Below, piece by piece: positions 44,797 through 53,826 of a stretch of 64,000 nt of DNA. Every line of letters starts with the position of its first letter. Position 1 is the first letter of the stretch. The notes under the pieces are model-generated. The model was not told the origin of the DNA. It was given only the letters and a program-made list of their open reading frames with translations, and did not search any database. Origin of the DNA: Saprospiraceae bacterium UBA7687 (lineage in GTDB: Bacteria; Bacteroidota; Bacteroidia; Chitinophagales; Saprospiraceae). The DNA lies in the NCBI GenBank assembly GCA_002482845.1, contig DLGT01000124.1, forward strand, positions 60,326 through 124,325, written 5' to 3'. The position numbers and the translations under genes were made by a program.

Positions 44797-45705
44797 CTAT
44801 TTTTGTGGGCGAATACCTTCGTAAATTTCAATAACCTTGTCAGGGTAATCTGAAATAATGCCATCCACACCAAGCATTATTATGTTAGTGATATCTTTTT
44901 CATCATTTACTGTCCAAGGGATTATTTTGATCTTGTTTTCATGACAATAATGAACCAAAGCTGCATCCACCAATCTGAAATGTGGACTATAGATGTTGGG
45001 TTTGTAATCCAATTTTGCCAGTTTTTCTGTGACATTTCCTGTGTCACCTACTAAAAAAGCAGTGGCAATGCTTGCATCCATTTTATGAAGGATGTTAAGT
45101 GGTTTTTCATCAAAACATTGTACGTTGCATCTTTCTTTGATACCTTTTGTAATGATAAGGTCGTATACTAGTTTGGTAAATACTTCGGCTGTTGGATGAT
45201 ATTTATTTTCTTCTTTTTTATCATATTTAATTTCGATATTATAGGAAACAGCAGGCAGATTTTTTAAGCTTATGTATTGCTCGACGGTATCAATCAATGC
45301 AGATAAAGTAGGTTTATAGGTTTTTATTTTGGATTGAATTGGAAATTTAGGGTTGCCTTTTGATCCCACATCATACCTTTTGACTTCATTATAAGTCATT
45401 TCGTAAATATTAAAATCCGTTGCATTTTCAGCAGTGATTTCTATTCCTTCAGGATGGGTAGTGATTTCATGATTAAAAAATGGTTCGTGTGAGACAACTA
45501 CCTGACTATCTTTAGAAATTACCACGTCTAGTTCAAGGTTAGTGACACCGAGATCTACGGCATTTATAAAACCTTCTATGGTATTTTCAGGCAGTAGGCC
45601 TCTACAACCTCTATGTCCTTGGATATCTAGATTTTGCACGATTGTATGGTTGTTTTGACATGAAATGATTGAAAGACACGCTAAAAAACTTAATAAACCT
45701 TTCAT
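44797..45705 (-). CDS. Glycerophosphodiester phosphodiesterase lipoprotein
   Basis: A 302-residue lipoprotein with lipobox SIISC (Cys16). It has the GDPD TIM-barrel motifs: IQGHRGCRGLLPENTIEGF (catalytic His-Arg and metal Glu), LELDVVISKDSQVVVSHEP (metal ligands and second His) and a C-terminal TVNDEKDI and VDGIISDYPD. It should cleave glycerophosphodiesters in the periplasm to glycerol-3-phosphate and alcohol. Coupled to YheT downstream. Confidence 0.9.
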   Translation of the reverse strand: MKGLLSFLACLSIISCQNNHTIVQNLDIQGHRGCRGLLPENTIEGFINAVDLGVTNLELDVVISKDSQVVVSHEPFFNHEITTHPEGIEITAENATDFNIYEMTYNEVKRYDVGSKGNPKFPIQSKIKTYKPTLSALIDTVEQYISLKNLPAVSYNIEIKYDKKEENKYHPTAEVFTKLVYDLIITKGIKERCNVQCFDEKPLNILHKMDASIATAFLVGDTGNVTEKLAKLDYKPNIYSPHFRLVDAALVHYCHENKIKIIPWTVNDEKDITNIIMLGVDGIISDYPDKVIEIYEGIRPQK

Positions 45706-45883
45706 TTGATTATTATTTTAATTGTAGAGAAAGGCAAAATTATAATATTTTATAGTAACCACAAGACTCTTATTGTAGACTTAACATTGATTGTGTTTAT
45801 TTTTTGCGGAAAACTACTTAACCTTTATCAGATTTTATCCACTAATACTGTTAATTTATCCAATCCATAAAAACAGTATGACA

Positions 45884-46312
45884 TCATAAAATTATACCCA
45901 AAGTAAATACCCATTGTTTTCCATCAAGTATGTATCTTGGTTCAAAAAAATACGTAGACCCTTCCGTCGGCACTTTAAATGAAGAACCAAAAGCTATAGA
46001 ATTATTTGACCCCGTAAAATTAACACCTACAAAAGGGTGAATTAAAAAGTGCTCGCTCAAATTTATTAATCGGTAGTGTAGGTCTAGATCAAAGGACAAA
46101 GGGGTTTCTTTTCTGAAATAATAAGTAGCGTTGCCATTAATGTCAAATCTATCCGCTATGCCAATTCCAAGTTTAGCCATCACACCTAGAGCATTTTGTG
46201 CACTATTTGAATTGTAAGACATTCCACCTCCAAAATAGATCTGTGCTTTTCCTATAAATGGCAAAGCCACACACAAAACAACTGCTAAAACAAGACTTTT
46301 AAAATATTTCAT
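45884..46312 (-). CDS. Small outer-membrane beta-barrel protein (twin A)
   Basis: A 142-residue exported protein with signal peptide ending GKAQ. The mature part is a small barrel: IYFGGGMSYNSNS, MAKLGIGIADRFDINGNATYYF, FDLDLHYRLINL, FLIHPFVGVNFTG and a C-terminal FTLGIIL. It is closely related to the next gene upstream (46618) along its whole length. No family name is certain. Confidence 0.7.
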   Translation of the reverse strand: MKYFKSLVLAVVLCVALPFIGKAQIYFGGGMSYNSNSAQNALGVMAKLGIGIADRFDINGNATYYFRKETPLSFDLDLHYRLINLSEHFLIHPFVGVNFTGSNNSIAFGSSFKVPTEGSTYFFEPRYILDGKQWVFTLGIIL

Positions 46313-46440
46313 ACCAATGATTTAATTTCACGCGCAAGACGCAAATATTGGCAAATATACACTATTTTTGGTTTCTTTCTATTGTGAAAAGGTGGCTACA
46401 CTCATTTTTGTGTATTCTTAAGTTTTTTGTTATTTTAATT

Positions 46441-46579
46441 GAGTCTACTCCGAAAAGCATTTAGTTCAAATAAAATGAAATATCTTGATTTCTACTGCAT
46501 TGATAATTAAATGTTTCCCTTAAGGTTCAGGGTAAAAACGATAGATTATCAATCAACTTGTATTTTCGGATTGGACTCT
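46441..46579 (+). repeat. ~137-bp TIR element, copy 5
   Basis: Well preserved copy with GAGTCTACTCCGAAAAG at the left and TATTTTCGGATTGGACTC at the right; inside are ATTTCTACTGCATTGATAA, GTTTCCCTTAAGGTTCAGGG and GATTATCAATCAACTTG, all close to copies 1 and 2. It lies between the two related outer-membrane protein genes, within a gap of about 300 bp that otherwise shows nothing. Confidence 0.8.
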
Positions 46580-46617
46580 ATATTTTATTTACAATGAATT
46601 AGAACTACCCAATAACT

Positions 46618-47055
46618 TTAAAAAATCACACCTATTCCAAGTACAAATTGATTGTTATCCAAAATCCATCTTGGTTCAGCATAATAGGTATATTGTTCTG
46701 TAGGCACTTTTATAGCAAGTCCTAAATTTAACGAATTATTGGTGATGTCAGTTCTGGTAAAATTGATACCTGCAAATGGATTAAGGATGAAGTTTTCATT
46801 CAGGTTAACTAGATTATAATGTAAATCAAAATCAAAAGCCCATGTCGCGCGACTAGCCAAATAATAGGTAATATTAGTATTTAAATCGAATTTTTCAGAA
46901 ACGCCCATACCAACTTTTCCTGTAAGACCCAAAGCCTTATAATCTGAATTAGAATTGAAAGTCATTCCACCACCAAAATAGAATTGTCCATAAGACATTT
47001 GGATAGTAATTAAACTTAAGGTTAAGACAAAAATAATGTATTTAAATATACGCAT
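46618..47055 (-). CDS. Small outer-membrane beta-barrel protein (twin B)
   Basis: A 145-residue exported protein with signal peptide ending MSYGQ. Nearly every strand matches twin A (FYFGGGMTFNSNS, GKVGMGVSEKFDLNTNITYYL, FDFDLHYNLVNL, FILNPFAGINFT, KVPTEQYTYYAEPRWIL). The pair reflects a tandem duplication later separated by a TIR element. Function unknown. Confidence 0.7.
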   Translation of the reverse strand: MRIFKYIIFVLTLSLITIQMSYGQFYFGGGMTFNSNSDYKALGLTGKVGMGVSEKFDLNTNITYYLASRATWAFDFDLHYNLVNLNENFILNPFAGINFTRTDITNNSLNLGLAIKVPTEQYTYYAEPRWILDNNQFVLGIGVIF

Positions 47056-48025
47056 GTAAAAGGGATTGAAAAGTTGATATTCATTAATTCAGTGGACAAA
47101 TCTAATATAAAAGTTGATAGTAGGTATAGTTTTTACATATAAAAAATCTAAATTTGCTAATATTCTAGATATTTTAGGTCGTTAAAAAGATGTTTATGAA
47201 TACCAATGTATCTTTTAATGAAACGTTCTAAATATAATCTGGTGCAATTTCAATTAGTTTGTCAACTTTTGATGGTTGTAATTTAAAATTAGGTGTGTCA
47301 ACTGTACTTTGGGAATCTTGAAACAGTCAGTCTAATGATATTCTTGACGAGTTGGAATTCAAAATCTGGGTGTTTCTAATGCCGATTTTGATTTATATAC
47401 CAGATTATGAGAGTTGCCGAGGGTAAGATAACAATAATGGTAGACAAATCATTGAAAAGAAATTTGTAACAAGTTTCAAAGTAATTCTAGAACTTTGAAA
47501 AGATTAGGGTAGAACTGGTTTTACATTAATTAAAGATCCTTATACATATACACACCATCTCCAAATGCTTCTTGATCTTTAATTTGGATTGCGTTAAATT
47601 AAGACTCCTAATACTAAAATCAAATTTGCAAGCATGTGCATTTATAGATAAATAATCATTAAAATAAAAAACAAATTTTTTAGACAAAAGGCCAGAATTT
47701 TTCGAAGTTCTAGTTTTTTTTAATTTTTTTTATAAAAAATATCTTCCCAACTTTGTTCTAGTATATTTAATATTTAGTTAATAAGATTTTTGAACTGTGA
47801 GTTAAAGTTTTACCTGAAAAAATAATATTTGCTATTTATCATTATTACTGATTTTGCTTTTTTAGAATTACAATCAATCAGCAAAAAACAATAAAACTTA
47901 TAGGCAGCATTTCCATTAAGAAATCGTTAACTTTGTATTAAGTTTTCTTTAATGTCCCATTGAAGATGATTTTTATTAATTAACAAACAAACAATAAAAC
48001 ATTTTTTAACCAAACAATTTTTAGT
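47056..48025. other. Long AT-rich intergenic region before the first SusC gene
   Basis: Nearly 1 kb without a convincing gene. The right third is extremely AT-rich with T-runs (about 47700-47740). A short minus-strand frame at about 47530-47600 (AIQIKDQEAFGDGVYMYKDL then stop) could be the tail of a decayed gene but is too short to name. The final 100 bp carry the SusC promoter and leader. Confidence 0.5.
47928..47935 (+). promoter_or_regulatory. Putative -7 element of SusC/SusD operon 1
   Basis: TAACTTTG matches TAnnTTTG. It leaves a ~90-nt leader before the SusC start. The end of that leader (CAAACAATTTTTAGT before the ATG) is almost identical to the leader of the second SusC gene (ACAAAACAATTTTTAGT before the ATG at 53827). 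A clear -33 box was not found. Confidence 0.45.
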
Positions 48026-51000
48026 ATGAAACGATTTTTGTTTTTAATTTTTGCTTTAGTAGGCACGCTGAGTGCTGGCTATAGTCAAAGGGTGATTTCG
48101 GGAACGGTCACCGATGCGACAGGACAAGCACTTATTGGTGCCAATGTCATTGCTAAAGAAGCCGCTGCTATTGGTACGATCACGGATGTGGATGGTAACT
48201 TTAGTTTAAAAGTGCCTACAGAAGTAACCACATTAGTCATCAGTTATGCTGGGTATGAGACAAAGGAAGTAGTTCTGGGATCATCAAATTCAGTAAATGT
48301 AACCTTAAGTGAAGGTCAACTTTTACAAGAGGTAGTAGTCACTGGTTTAGGTATCAAACGGAATTCTCGTGAAGTAGCTTATGCCAACCAAACGGTGAAT
48401 GCAGAAGAACTTTTGGCCCTTCCTAACAAAAATACGCTTGAAGCACTTAGAGGTAAGGCAGCTGGTGTTAAAATAACAACTGCATCTGGTTCTGTAGGGG
48501 CATCTAGTAGAATCGTATTGAGAGGTGAGAGTTCGCTTACTGGTAACAACAATGCTTTGATTGTTGTAGATGGTATTCCTATTGATAACAATTCTACAAG
48601 TGGTGGTAGTGGTACTGCTCAGTCTGGATATGCAGATTACGGTAACAGATTCAATGACATCAATCCAGAAGATATTGAAAGTGTAACAGTTCTTAAAGGA
48701 CCTGCCGCTACAAGTATTTATGGATCTAGAGGTGCAGCAGGTGTAGTTTTAGTAACCACTAAAAAAGGTGGTGAAGGTTCAAAAACTAACTTTAAAGTGG
48801 GTATAAATTCATCATATTCTAGAGAAAAGGCATATGTTTTGTTACAAAGACAAGATAAATTTGGTCAAGGTTATGATAATACACATTTCGATTCAGGTGA
48901 AAACTGGTCGTGGGGACCTGCTGTGGACGGGGTAGTTAGACCTTGGACATCACCTATAGATATTAATGGTGATGGTGCACTAGAAGCATTGGTAAGACCA
49001 TACAGCGCTGTGCCAAATCAAATAGAAAATTTCTTTAGAGTAGGAAGTACATTAAATAATAATATATACATGTCTGGTTCAAAAGACGGATTTAGTTATT
49101 ATGCTTCATATGGTAACTTAAACCAAGAAGGTATCATGGACGGTACTTCATACAAAAGGAATACTATCAACTTAAAAGCAAGCAGTGTTTTGTCAAAAAG
49201 ATTAACTGCTGATTTCGGTGTAAATTTTTCTAAATCAACAATAAACACTGCACAAGAAGGTTACCGTCCGTTTGATGGACAAAACGCTTATGCAAATGCT
49301 ATTCAAGCACCTATCAATATTCCTTACAATGAGTTGAGAGATTATAATAATCCTTACCATGGCTTTAAAGGATATTATGGTTCGTACAGTACAAATCCAT
49401 TTTACATCCTAAATGAATTTGGTAATCAAGGTAATTTTGATAACTTACTTACGAACGTTGGACTTAAGTATAATTTATTCAAAAATTTCAACATCTTGGG
49501 TAGAGTTGGTATCAATTCTATTAGTGGTTTGACTGAAACTTATGTACCTGTATTTGCGTATGATGACCATATCGTTTGGGTAGATGATTTGGAGCAAACT
49601 TCAAGAGGTGGTCGTTTTACTTCAGCGGGTGAATATGGAAAAAATAGTATCAAAAATACTAACACGGATGTAAGTTTAATTGCTAATTATACGAACCAAT
49701 TAACTGATGATTTCACATTAGACTTGACAGGTGGATATAACCTATTCGACAGAAGAACACAAAGTATATCAGGTGAATCTGTAGGAGGTTTGGTTGTACC
49801 AGGATGGTATAATTTTAATAATAGCATTCAATCTCCTAGAACATCTGAAAATTCAAGTAAATATAGAATTTTTGGTATCTTAGGATCTGCAAAAATAGGA
49901 TACAAAAATAAAGCATTTTTGGAATATTCTGCTAGAAATGACTGGTCGTCTACACTTCCAGAACTCAACAATAGCTTCTTTTACCAATCAATTGCTGCTT
50001 CAGCCATATTGTCTGACTTCTTAGAGTTTGATGAGCATGGTGCAGTTAGTTTCTGGAAATTCAGAACATCTTACGGTACTACAGGTAAAGATGCTGCATT
50101 ATTCCTTTTGGCATCTACATTTGATGGTAATCCTACGATCCAAACATTTGGAAATAACCATGATATTTTCTTCCCATTAAATGGTCAACCAGGTTTTTCT
50201 GTAAATGATCAAATAGGTAATCCAAACTTAAAGCCAGAGTTGACAACATCACTAGAAATAGGTACGGATATTGGATTTTGGGATAATAGATTGAACCTTG
50301 AATATACTTATTATAGCAATGTTCACTCAAACCAAATTATCACTGTAAACCTTCCTGCATCTACAGGTTATTCTTTGACGTCTTCTAACATCGGAGAGAT
50401 GACAAACAAAGGTCATGAATTAGGTTTAAGATTTACGCCTATTTTGACAACTGACTTCTCTTGGAATGTATTCGGTACATATGCTAAGAACATCAACAAA
50501 GTTGTTAAAATTACGGATGCTCAGGATGAGCTAGTAGTAGGAGGTCCTTACACAAATGGTTCTATTTCAATTGTTGCAAAAGAAGGATTGCCATACGGTA
50601 CATTCAGAAGTACAGTACCAGAAATGGTAGATGGTAAAATGTTAGTAGATGATGCAGGACTTCCAGTTTTAACATCAGACGAAAAATATCTTGGTTCTTA
50701 CCAACCTAAGTTTTTAGCAAGTTTTGGTACTAATTTTACTTATAAAGGTTTCAGATTAGGAGGTTTACTTGACATTAAGAGTGGTGGAACATTTTTGTCT
50801 ATAACAAAAAATCAATCTGAGTTTAACGGTACAGCACTTAGTACTTTAGAAGGTAATAGAGAACCATTTGTAATTCCAAATTCTGTGGTTCAATTAGAAG
50901 ATGGAACTTATGCACCTAACACTACTGAAGTTACGGCACAAGCATTATATGCTGTAAGTGATGTTTTATATGGTGGTAATAGCTTATTAATTGATGCAAG

Positions 51001-51247
51001 TTATGTGAAATTAAGAGAATTGACATTTGGTTACTCTTTTCCTAAAAGCATGATTGCAAAGACGCCAATATCTCAGCTTAATATTGATTTGTTTGCGAGT
51101 AACCTTAAATTCTGGTTACCAGAAGGAAATACATATGCTGATCCTGAAATCAATGGACCATCATTAACTGGTAACGCTACAGGTGTAGAGACAACTCAAA
51201 CACCACCAGCAAGAAGTTTCGGTGTGAAATTAGGCATCGTATTTTAA
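48026..51247 (+). CDS. SusC/RagA-type TonB-linked outer-membrane transporter 1
   Basis: A 1073-residue SusC-like transporter. Signal peptide to about 20 (ending GYSQ). Carboxypeptidase D-like domain about 22-95 (VISGTVTDATGQALIGANV). TonB-box-like VVVTGLGIKR about 104-113. Plug with IVLRGESSLTGNNNALIVVDG and the SusC signature SVTVLKGPAATSIYGSRGAAGVVLVTTKKG (split here by meaning: ESVTVLKGPAA, YGSRGAAGV). A 22-strand barrel follows, ending RSFGVKLGIVF. It pairs with the SusD gene 21 bp downstream. Cargo could be a glycan or peptide; no glycosidase lies next to it. Confidence 0.93.
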   Translation: MKRFLFLIFALVGTLSAGYSQRVISGTVTDATGQALIGANVIAKEAAAIGTITDVDGNFSLKVPTEVTTLVISYAGYETKEVVLGSSNSVNVTLSEGQLLQEVVVTGLGIKRNSREVAYANQTVNAEELLALPNKNTLEALRGKAAGVKITTASGSVGASSRIVLRGESSLTGNNNALIVVDGIPIDNNSTSGGSGTAQSGYADYGNRFNDINPEDIESVTVLKGPAATSIYGSRGAAGVVLVTTKKGGEGSKTNFKVGINSSYSREKAYVLLQRQDKFGQGYDNTHFDSGENWSWGPAVDGVVRPWTSPIDINGDGALEALVRPYSAVPNQIENFFRVGSTLNNNIYMSGSKDGFSYYASYGNLNQEGIMDGTSYKRNTINLKASSVLSKRLTADFGVNFSKSTINTAQEGYRPFDGQNAYANAIQAPINIPYNELRDYNNPYHGFKGYYGSYSTNPFYILNEFGNQGNFDNLLTNVGLKYNLFKNFNILGRVGINSISGLTETYVPVFAYDDHIVWVDDLEQTSRGGRFTSAGEYGKNSIKNTNTDVSLIANYTNQLTDDFTLDLTGGYNLFDRRTQSISGESVGGLVVPGWYNFNNSIQSPRTSENSSKYRIFGILGSAKIGYKNKAFLEYSARNDWSSTLPELNNSFFYQSIAASAILSDFLEFDEHGAVSFWKFRTSYGTTGKDAALFLLASTFDGNPTIQTFGNNHDIFFPLNGQPGFSVNDQIGNPNLKPELTTSLEIGTDIGFWDNRLNLEYTYYSNVHSNQIITVNLPASTGYSLTSSNIGEMTNKGHELGLRFTPILTTDFSWNVFGTYAKNINKVVKITDAQDELVVGGPYTNGSISIVAKEGLPYGTFRSTVPEMVDGKMLVDDAGLPVLTSDEKYLGSYQPKFLASFGTNFTYKGFRLGGLLDIKSGGTFLSITKNQSEFNGTALSTLEGNREPFVIPNSVVQLEDGTYAPNTTEVTAQALYAVSDVLYGGNSLLIDASYVKLRELTFGYSFPKSMIAKTPISQLNIDLFASNLKFWLPEGNTYADPEINGPSLTGNATGVETTQTPPARSFGVKLGIVF

Positions 51248-51268
51248 TTAAACTTAAAAAATTTAGAA

Positions 51269-52711
51269 ATGATGAATTTAAAGAAATATTTTATATTATT
51301 ATTAACATTCGGTATGTTTATGTCGTGTTCTGATGAACTAAGCGACCTAAACGTTGATCCGAATAAGTCACCTTCAGCAAATCCTGAAGAAGTTTTGTCA
51401 AGTGCTCAGGGCTACTTGGGATACGTCATAGATGCTCAATACAATGTCAGATCCGCATTATGGGCACAATATTGGACTTGGGGTCCAGGTGTAGCAATTG
51501 GAAACATTGAAAGATATGTATCTGATGGTACAGATTATGATAATGGTTGGGCAAGAATGTATTCTGGAGCATTAACAGATCTTACATTTGTTGAAAATTC
51601 TGATGCAAAAGTACATGCAGGTATTGCTAAAATTTTAAAAGCTTATTCTTTCCAATTATTAGTAGATCATTTCGGTAGTATACCATTCTCAGAAGCCCTT
51701 TCAGGAGCTACGACTGGTAACTTTGCACCAAATTATGATGATGGACAGACTGTTTATAATGCGTTAATACCTTTGATAGATGAAGGGCTCGTTTTACTCG
51801 CGAGTGATGACGAAGTAGGTGCAGAAGATTTCGTTTACAATGGATCAGTGGATCAATGGACAAAATTTGCTAATTCTCTAAAGTTGAAAATACTTATGAG
51901 ACAAAGCAATGTTAAAGATGTGTCTGCTGAAGTAAGAGCTTTAGTAGCTAATGGCAACTTTATTGAGGATGTTACGGATATTGCTGCAGTACCTTTTGCA
52001 GGTATTTCTGGATCAGAAAACCCAATGTATGCTTCTTTTGAGAGAAGTTTAGGTTTGTTTTATATAGCAAGTAGTAGTGCTATGACGCCTCTTGTGGAAA
52101 CTAGTGACCCTCGATTGGCTTCATTTTATAACAAAGCTGCTGCTTCTGGTAATTATGTGAGTATTGCGCAAGGTTCTATTGATAATGAACCATTTACAAA
52201 TAGTAAAGCAAATTATAGTGTTGGTGGTTCAGTAGCTTATGGTGCAGCTAATGGTGTAGTATTGATGACACCTTGGGAAATTTGGTTCCTTAGAGCAGAG
52301 GCTGCTGCAAGATTCGGTACAGCAGATGATGCAGGTACAGCTTTTGAAAATGCCGTTGCTGCTAACTTTGATTTCTTAGGTCTAGCTGATGGTGCAACTT
52401 TTGCAACTTCATTAAACTTTGATGGACTTGCCACTTTAAAAGACAAATTGGTTGCAATAGGTACTCAGAAATGGATTTCAATGAATGGTACTCAAGAAGA
52501 TGAGTCTTGGATAGAATCAAGAAGGTTTAATACACCTGACAATCCAATGTTTCACAACCCAACAAATGGAATCTTCAAAAAACCAACACAATCTGTATTA
52601 GGAGATGGCATTCATCCGTCTATTTGGCTATTTCCACAGTCAGAAATGTCTCTTAATCAATCTGCACCTGCTCAAAGAACTTTGACAGATAAAGTTTTCT
52701 GGGACAATTAA
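51269..52711 (+). CDS. SusD/RagB-like surface lipoprotein 1
   Basis: A 480-residue lipoprotein with lipobox MFMSC (about Cys20). It has the SusD-like alpha-helical TPR scaffold: LSDLNVDPNKSPSANPEEVL, AGIAKILKAYSFQLLVDHFGSIPFSEAL, WTKFANSLKLKILMRQ, and a C-terminal MTPWEIWFLRAEAAARFG and GTQKWISMNGTQEDESWIESRR. This matches the SusD-like_2 group. It forms the lid over the SusC barrel. ATG at 51269 or the next ATG codon can both serve. Confidence 0.9.
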   Translation: MMNLKKYFILLLTFGMFMSCSDELSDLNVDPNKSPSANPEEVLSSAQGYLGYVIDAQYNVRSALWAQYWTWGPGVAIGNIERYVSDGTDYDNGWARMYSGALTDLTFVENSDAKVHAGIAKILKAYSFQLLVDHFGSIPFSEALSGATTGNFAPNYDDGQTVYNALIPLIDEGLVLLASDDEVGAEDFVYNGSVDQWTKFANSLKLKILMRQSNVKDVSAEVRALVANGNFIEDVTDIAAVPFAGISGSENPMYASFERSLGLFYIASSSAMTPLVETSDPRLASFYNKAAASGNYVSIAQGSIDNEPFTNSKANYSVGGSVAYGAANGVVLMTPWEIWFLRAEAAARFGTADDAGTAFENAVAANFDFLGLADGATFATSLNFDGLATLKDKLVAIGTQKWISMNGTQEDESWIESRRFNTPDNPMFHNPTNGIFKKPTQSVLGDGIHPSIWLFPQSEMSLNQSAPAQRTLTDKVFWDN

Positions 52712-52732
52712 TTAACATAAAATTTAATAAAA

Positions 52733-53473
52733 ATGAAGACATTTAATTTAATTATAATTTTAGGAGCACTTTTTTTGGCTAGTTGCGAAAACGATCCAGG
52801 AATAGAACCTTCTAAAGAGACTTTTTTACCAAAAATAGAATTAATAGGAAGTGATGATGTTTCTTTGCCATGTGGCAGTACTAGCTTCACTGACCCAGGC
52901 GTAAATGCATCGGAAAATGGCGCTGCTGTTACTCCAACGGTAACAATCACGCCTAGGTACTTTGGTTCAAGCCAGATAAATGGAGCTGATGTTTATGATA
53001 TCAGTTATGTCGCTATAAATGTAGACAATATACCTGGCGCAACTTTCAGAACAGTTTCAATCTACCCATGTAATGGAGATATGGTTACAAATATTGAAGG
53101 AGTTTACTCATCTACAGTAGTTAGAACTAGTGCTGCAGGTGCAGTTTTGACTGGACCTCAGTATACAAATATGAAGTATGTACTTATTAAAAAGAGTGGA
53201 GCTAATACATATCAGATATCAGATGTAATAGGAGGATGGTATGAGTTCGGAAGAGCTCTAGGACCAGCTTATGCTGCTCCAGGTGCCACTATCACAGCAA
53301 ATAACATTGCCGCTAATGACTTTACTTATGGTGATGCAGCAACAGTAGGTGGATTTGGAGGAGCAGCGACTTTAACTGGTTTTACAGTTGATGCTGCTAA
53401 CAAACAAATCGTAATGTCTTCTGATTGGGAGGCAGGGTTTTCTTTTGTAGCAACTTTAACACAAGTAAATTAG
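52733..53473 (+). CDS. BT_2262-like surface lipoprotein with Ig-like N-terminal domain
   Basis: A 246-residue lipoprotein with lipobox LASC (Cys18). Residues ~30-110 form a DUF5011/Ig-like domain (PKIELIGSDDVSLPCGSTSFTDPGVNASENG). The C-terminal part (about 120-246) begins NIEGVYSSTVVR and is rich in Gly, Ala and Thr. Such proteins follow SusC/SusD genes in Bacteroidota and are thought to bind ligand at the surface. It is the last gene of operon 1; a strong terminator follows. Confidence 0.72.
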   Translation: MKTFNLIIILGALFLASCENDPGIEPSKETFLPKIELIGSDDVSLPCGSTSFTDPGVNASENGAAVTPTVTITPRYFGSSQINGADVYDISYVAINVDNIPGATFRTVSIYPCNGDMVTNIEGVYSSTVVRTSAAGAVLTGPQYTNMKYVLIKKSGANTYQISDVIGGWYEFGRALGPAYAAPGATITANNIAANDFTYGDAATVGGFGGAATLTGFTVDAANKQIVMSSDWEAGFSFVATLTQVN

Positions 53474-53525
53474 TATTTTGATTCCTAGTTACTGTTAATT
53501 TTAACAATATCAAATCTTAGAAATT

Positions 53526-53560
53526 AAAGGCAGTTGGGAGATTTTCCAACTGCCTTTTTT
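53526..53560 (+). terminator. Intrinsic terminator of SusC/SusD operon 1
   Basis: Perfect 12-bp stem AAAGGCAGTTGG / CCAACTGCCTTT with an 8-nt loop and a T-tract. It lies 53 bp after the stop of the lipoprotein gene. Of the 353 bp between the two SusC/SusD loci, the rest holds only the leader of the second locus, with a TATCTTTA (-7-like) box at 53764. Confidence 0.9.
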
Positions 53561-53826
53561 ATTATTAAAAATGTTGTAGTACTACAATTGTAAAAGAAAC
53601 TATTAATGTACAGAAATCTATATTAGATGGTAATAAGCTATTCCACTATTGAAATTAGGCAATTCGCTTATTCCTTTAAGTCCAAAAATATTTGAGCTTA
53701 GCAGAATGTTAAGATTGTGTTAAAAAAATATGAAATAAGTTGCTCTTATTTTATCAACTTATTTATCTTTACACGCAATGTAGCCAACATTTTTATAATT
53801 TATTTACTAACAAAACAATTTTTAGT

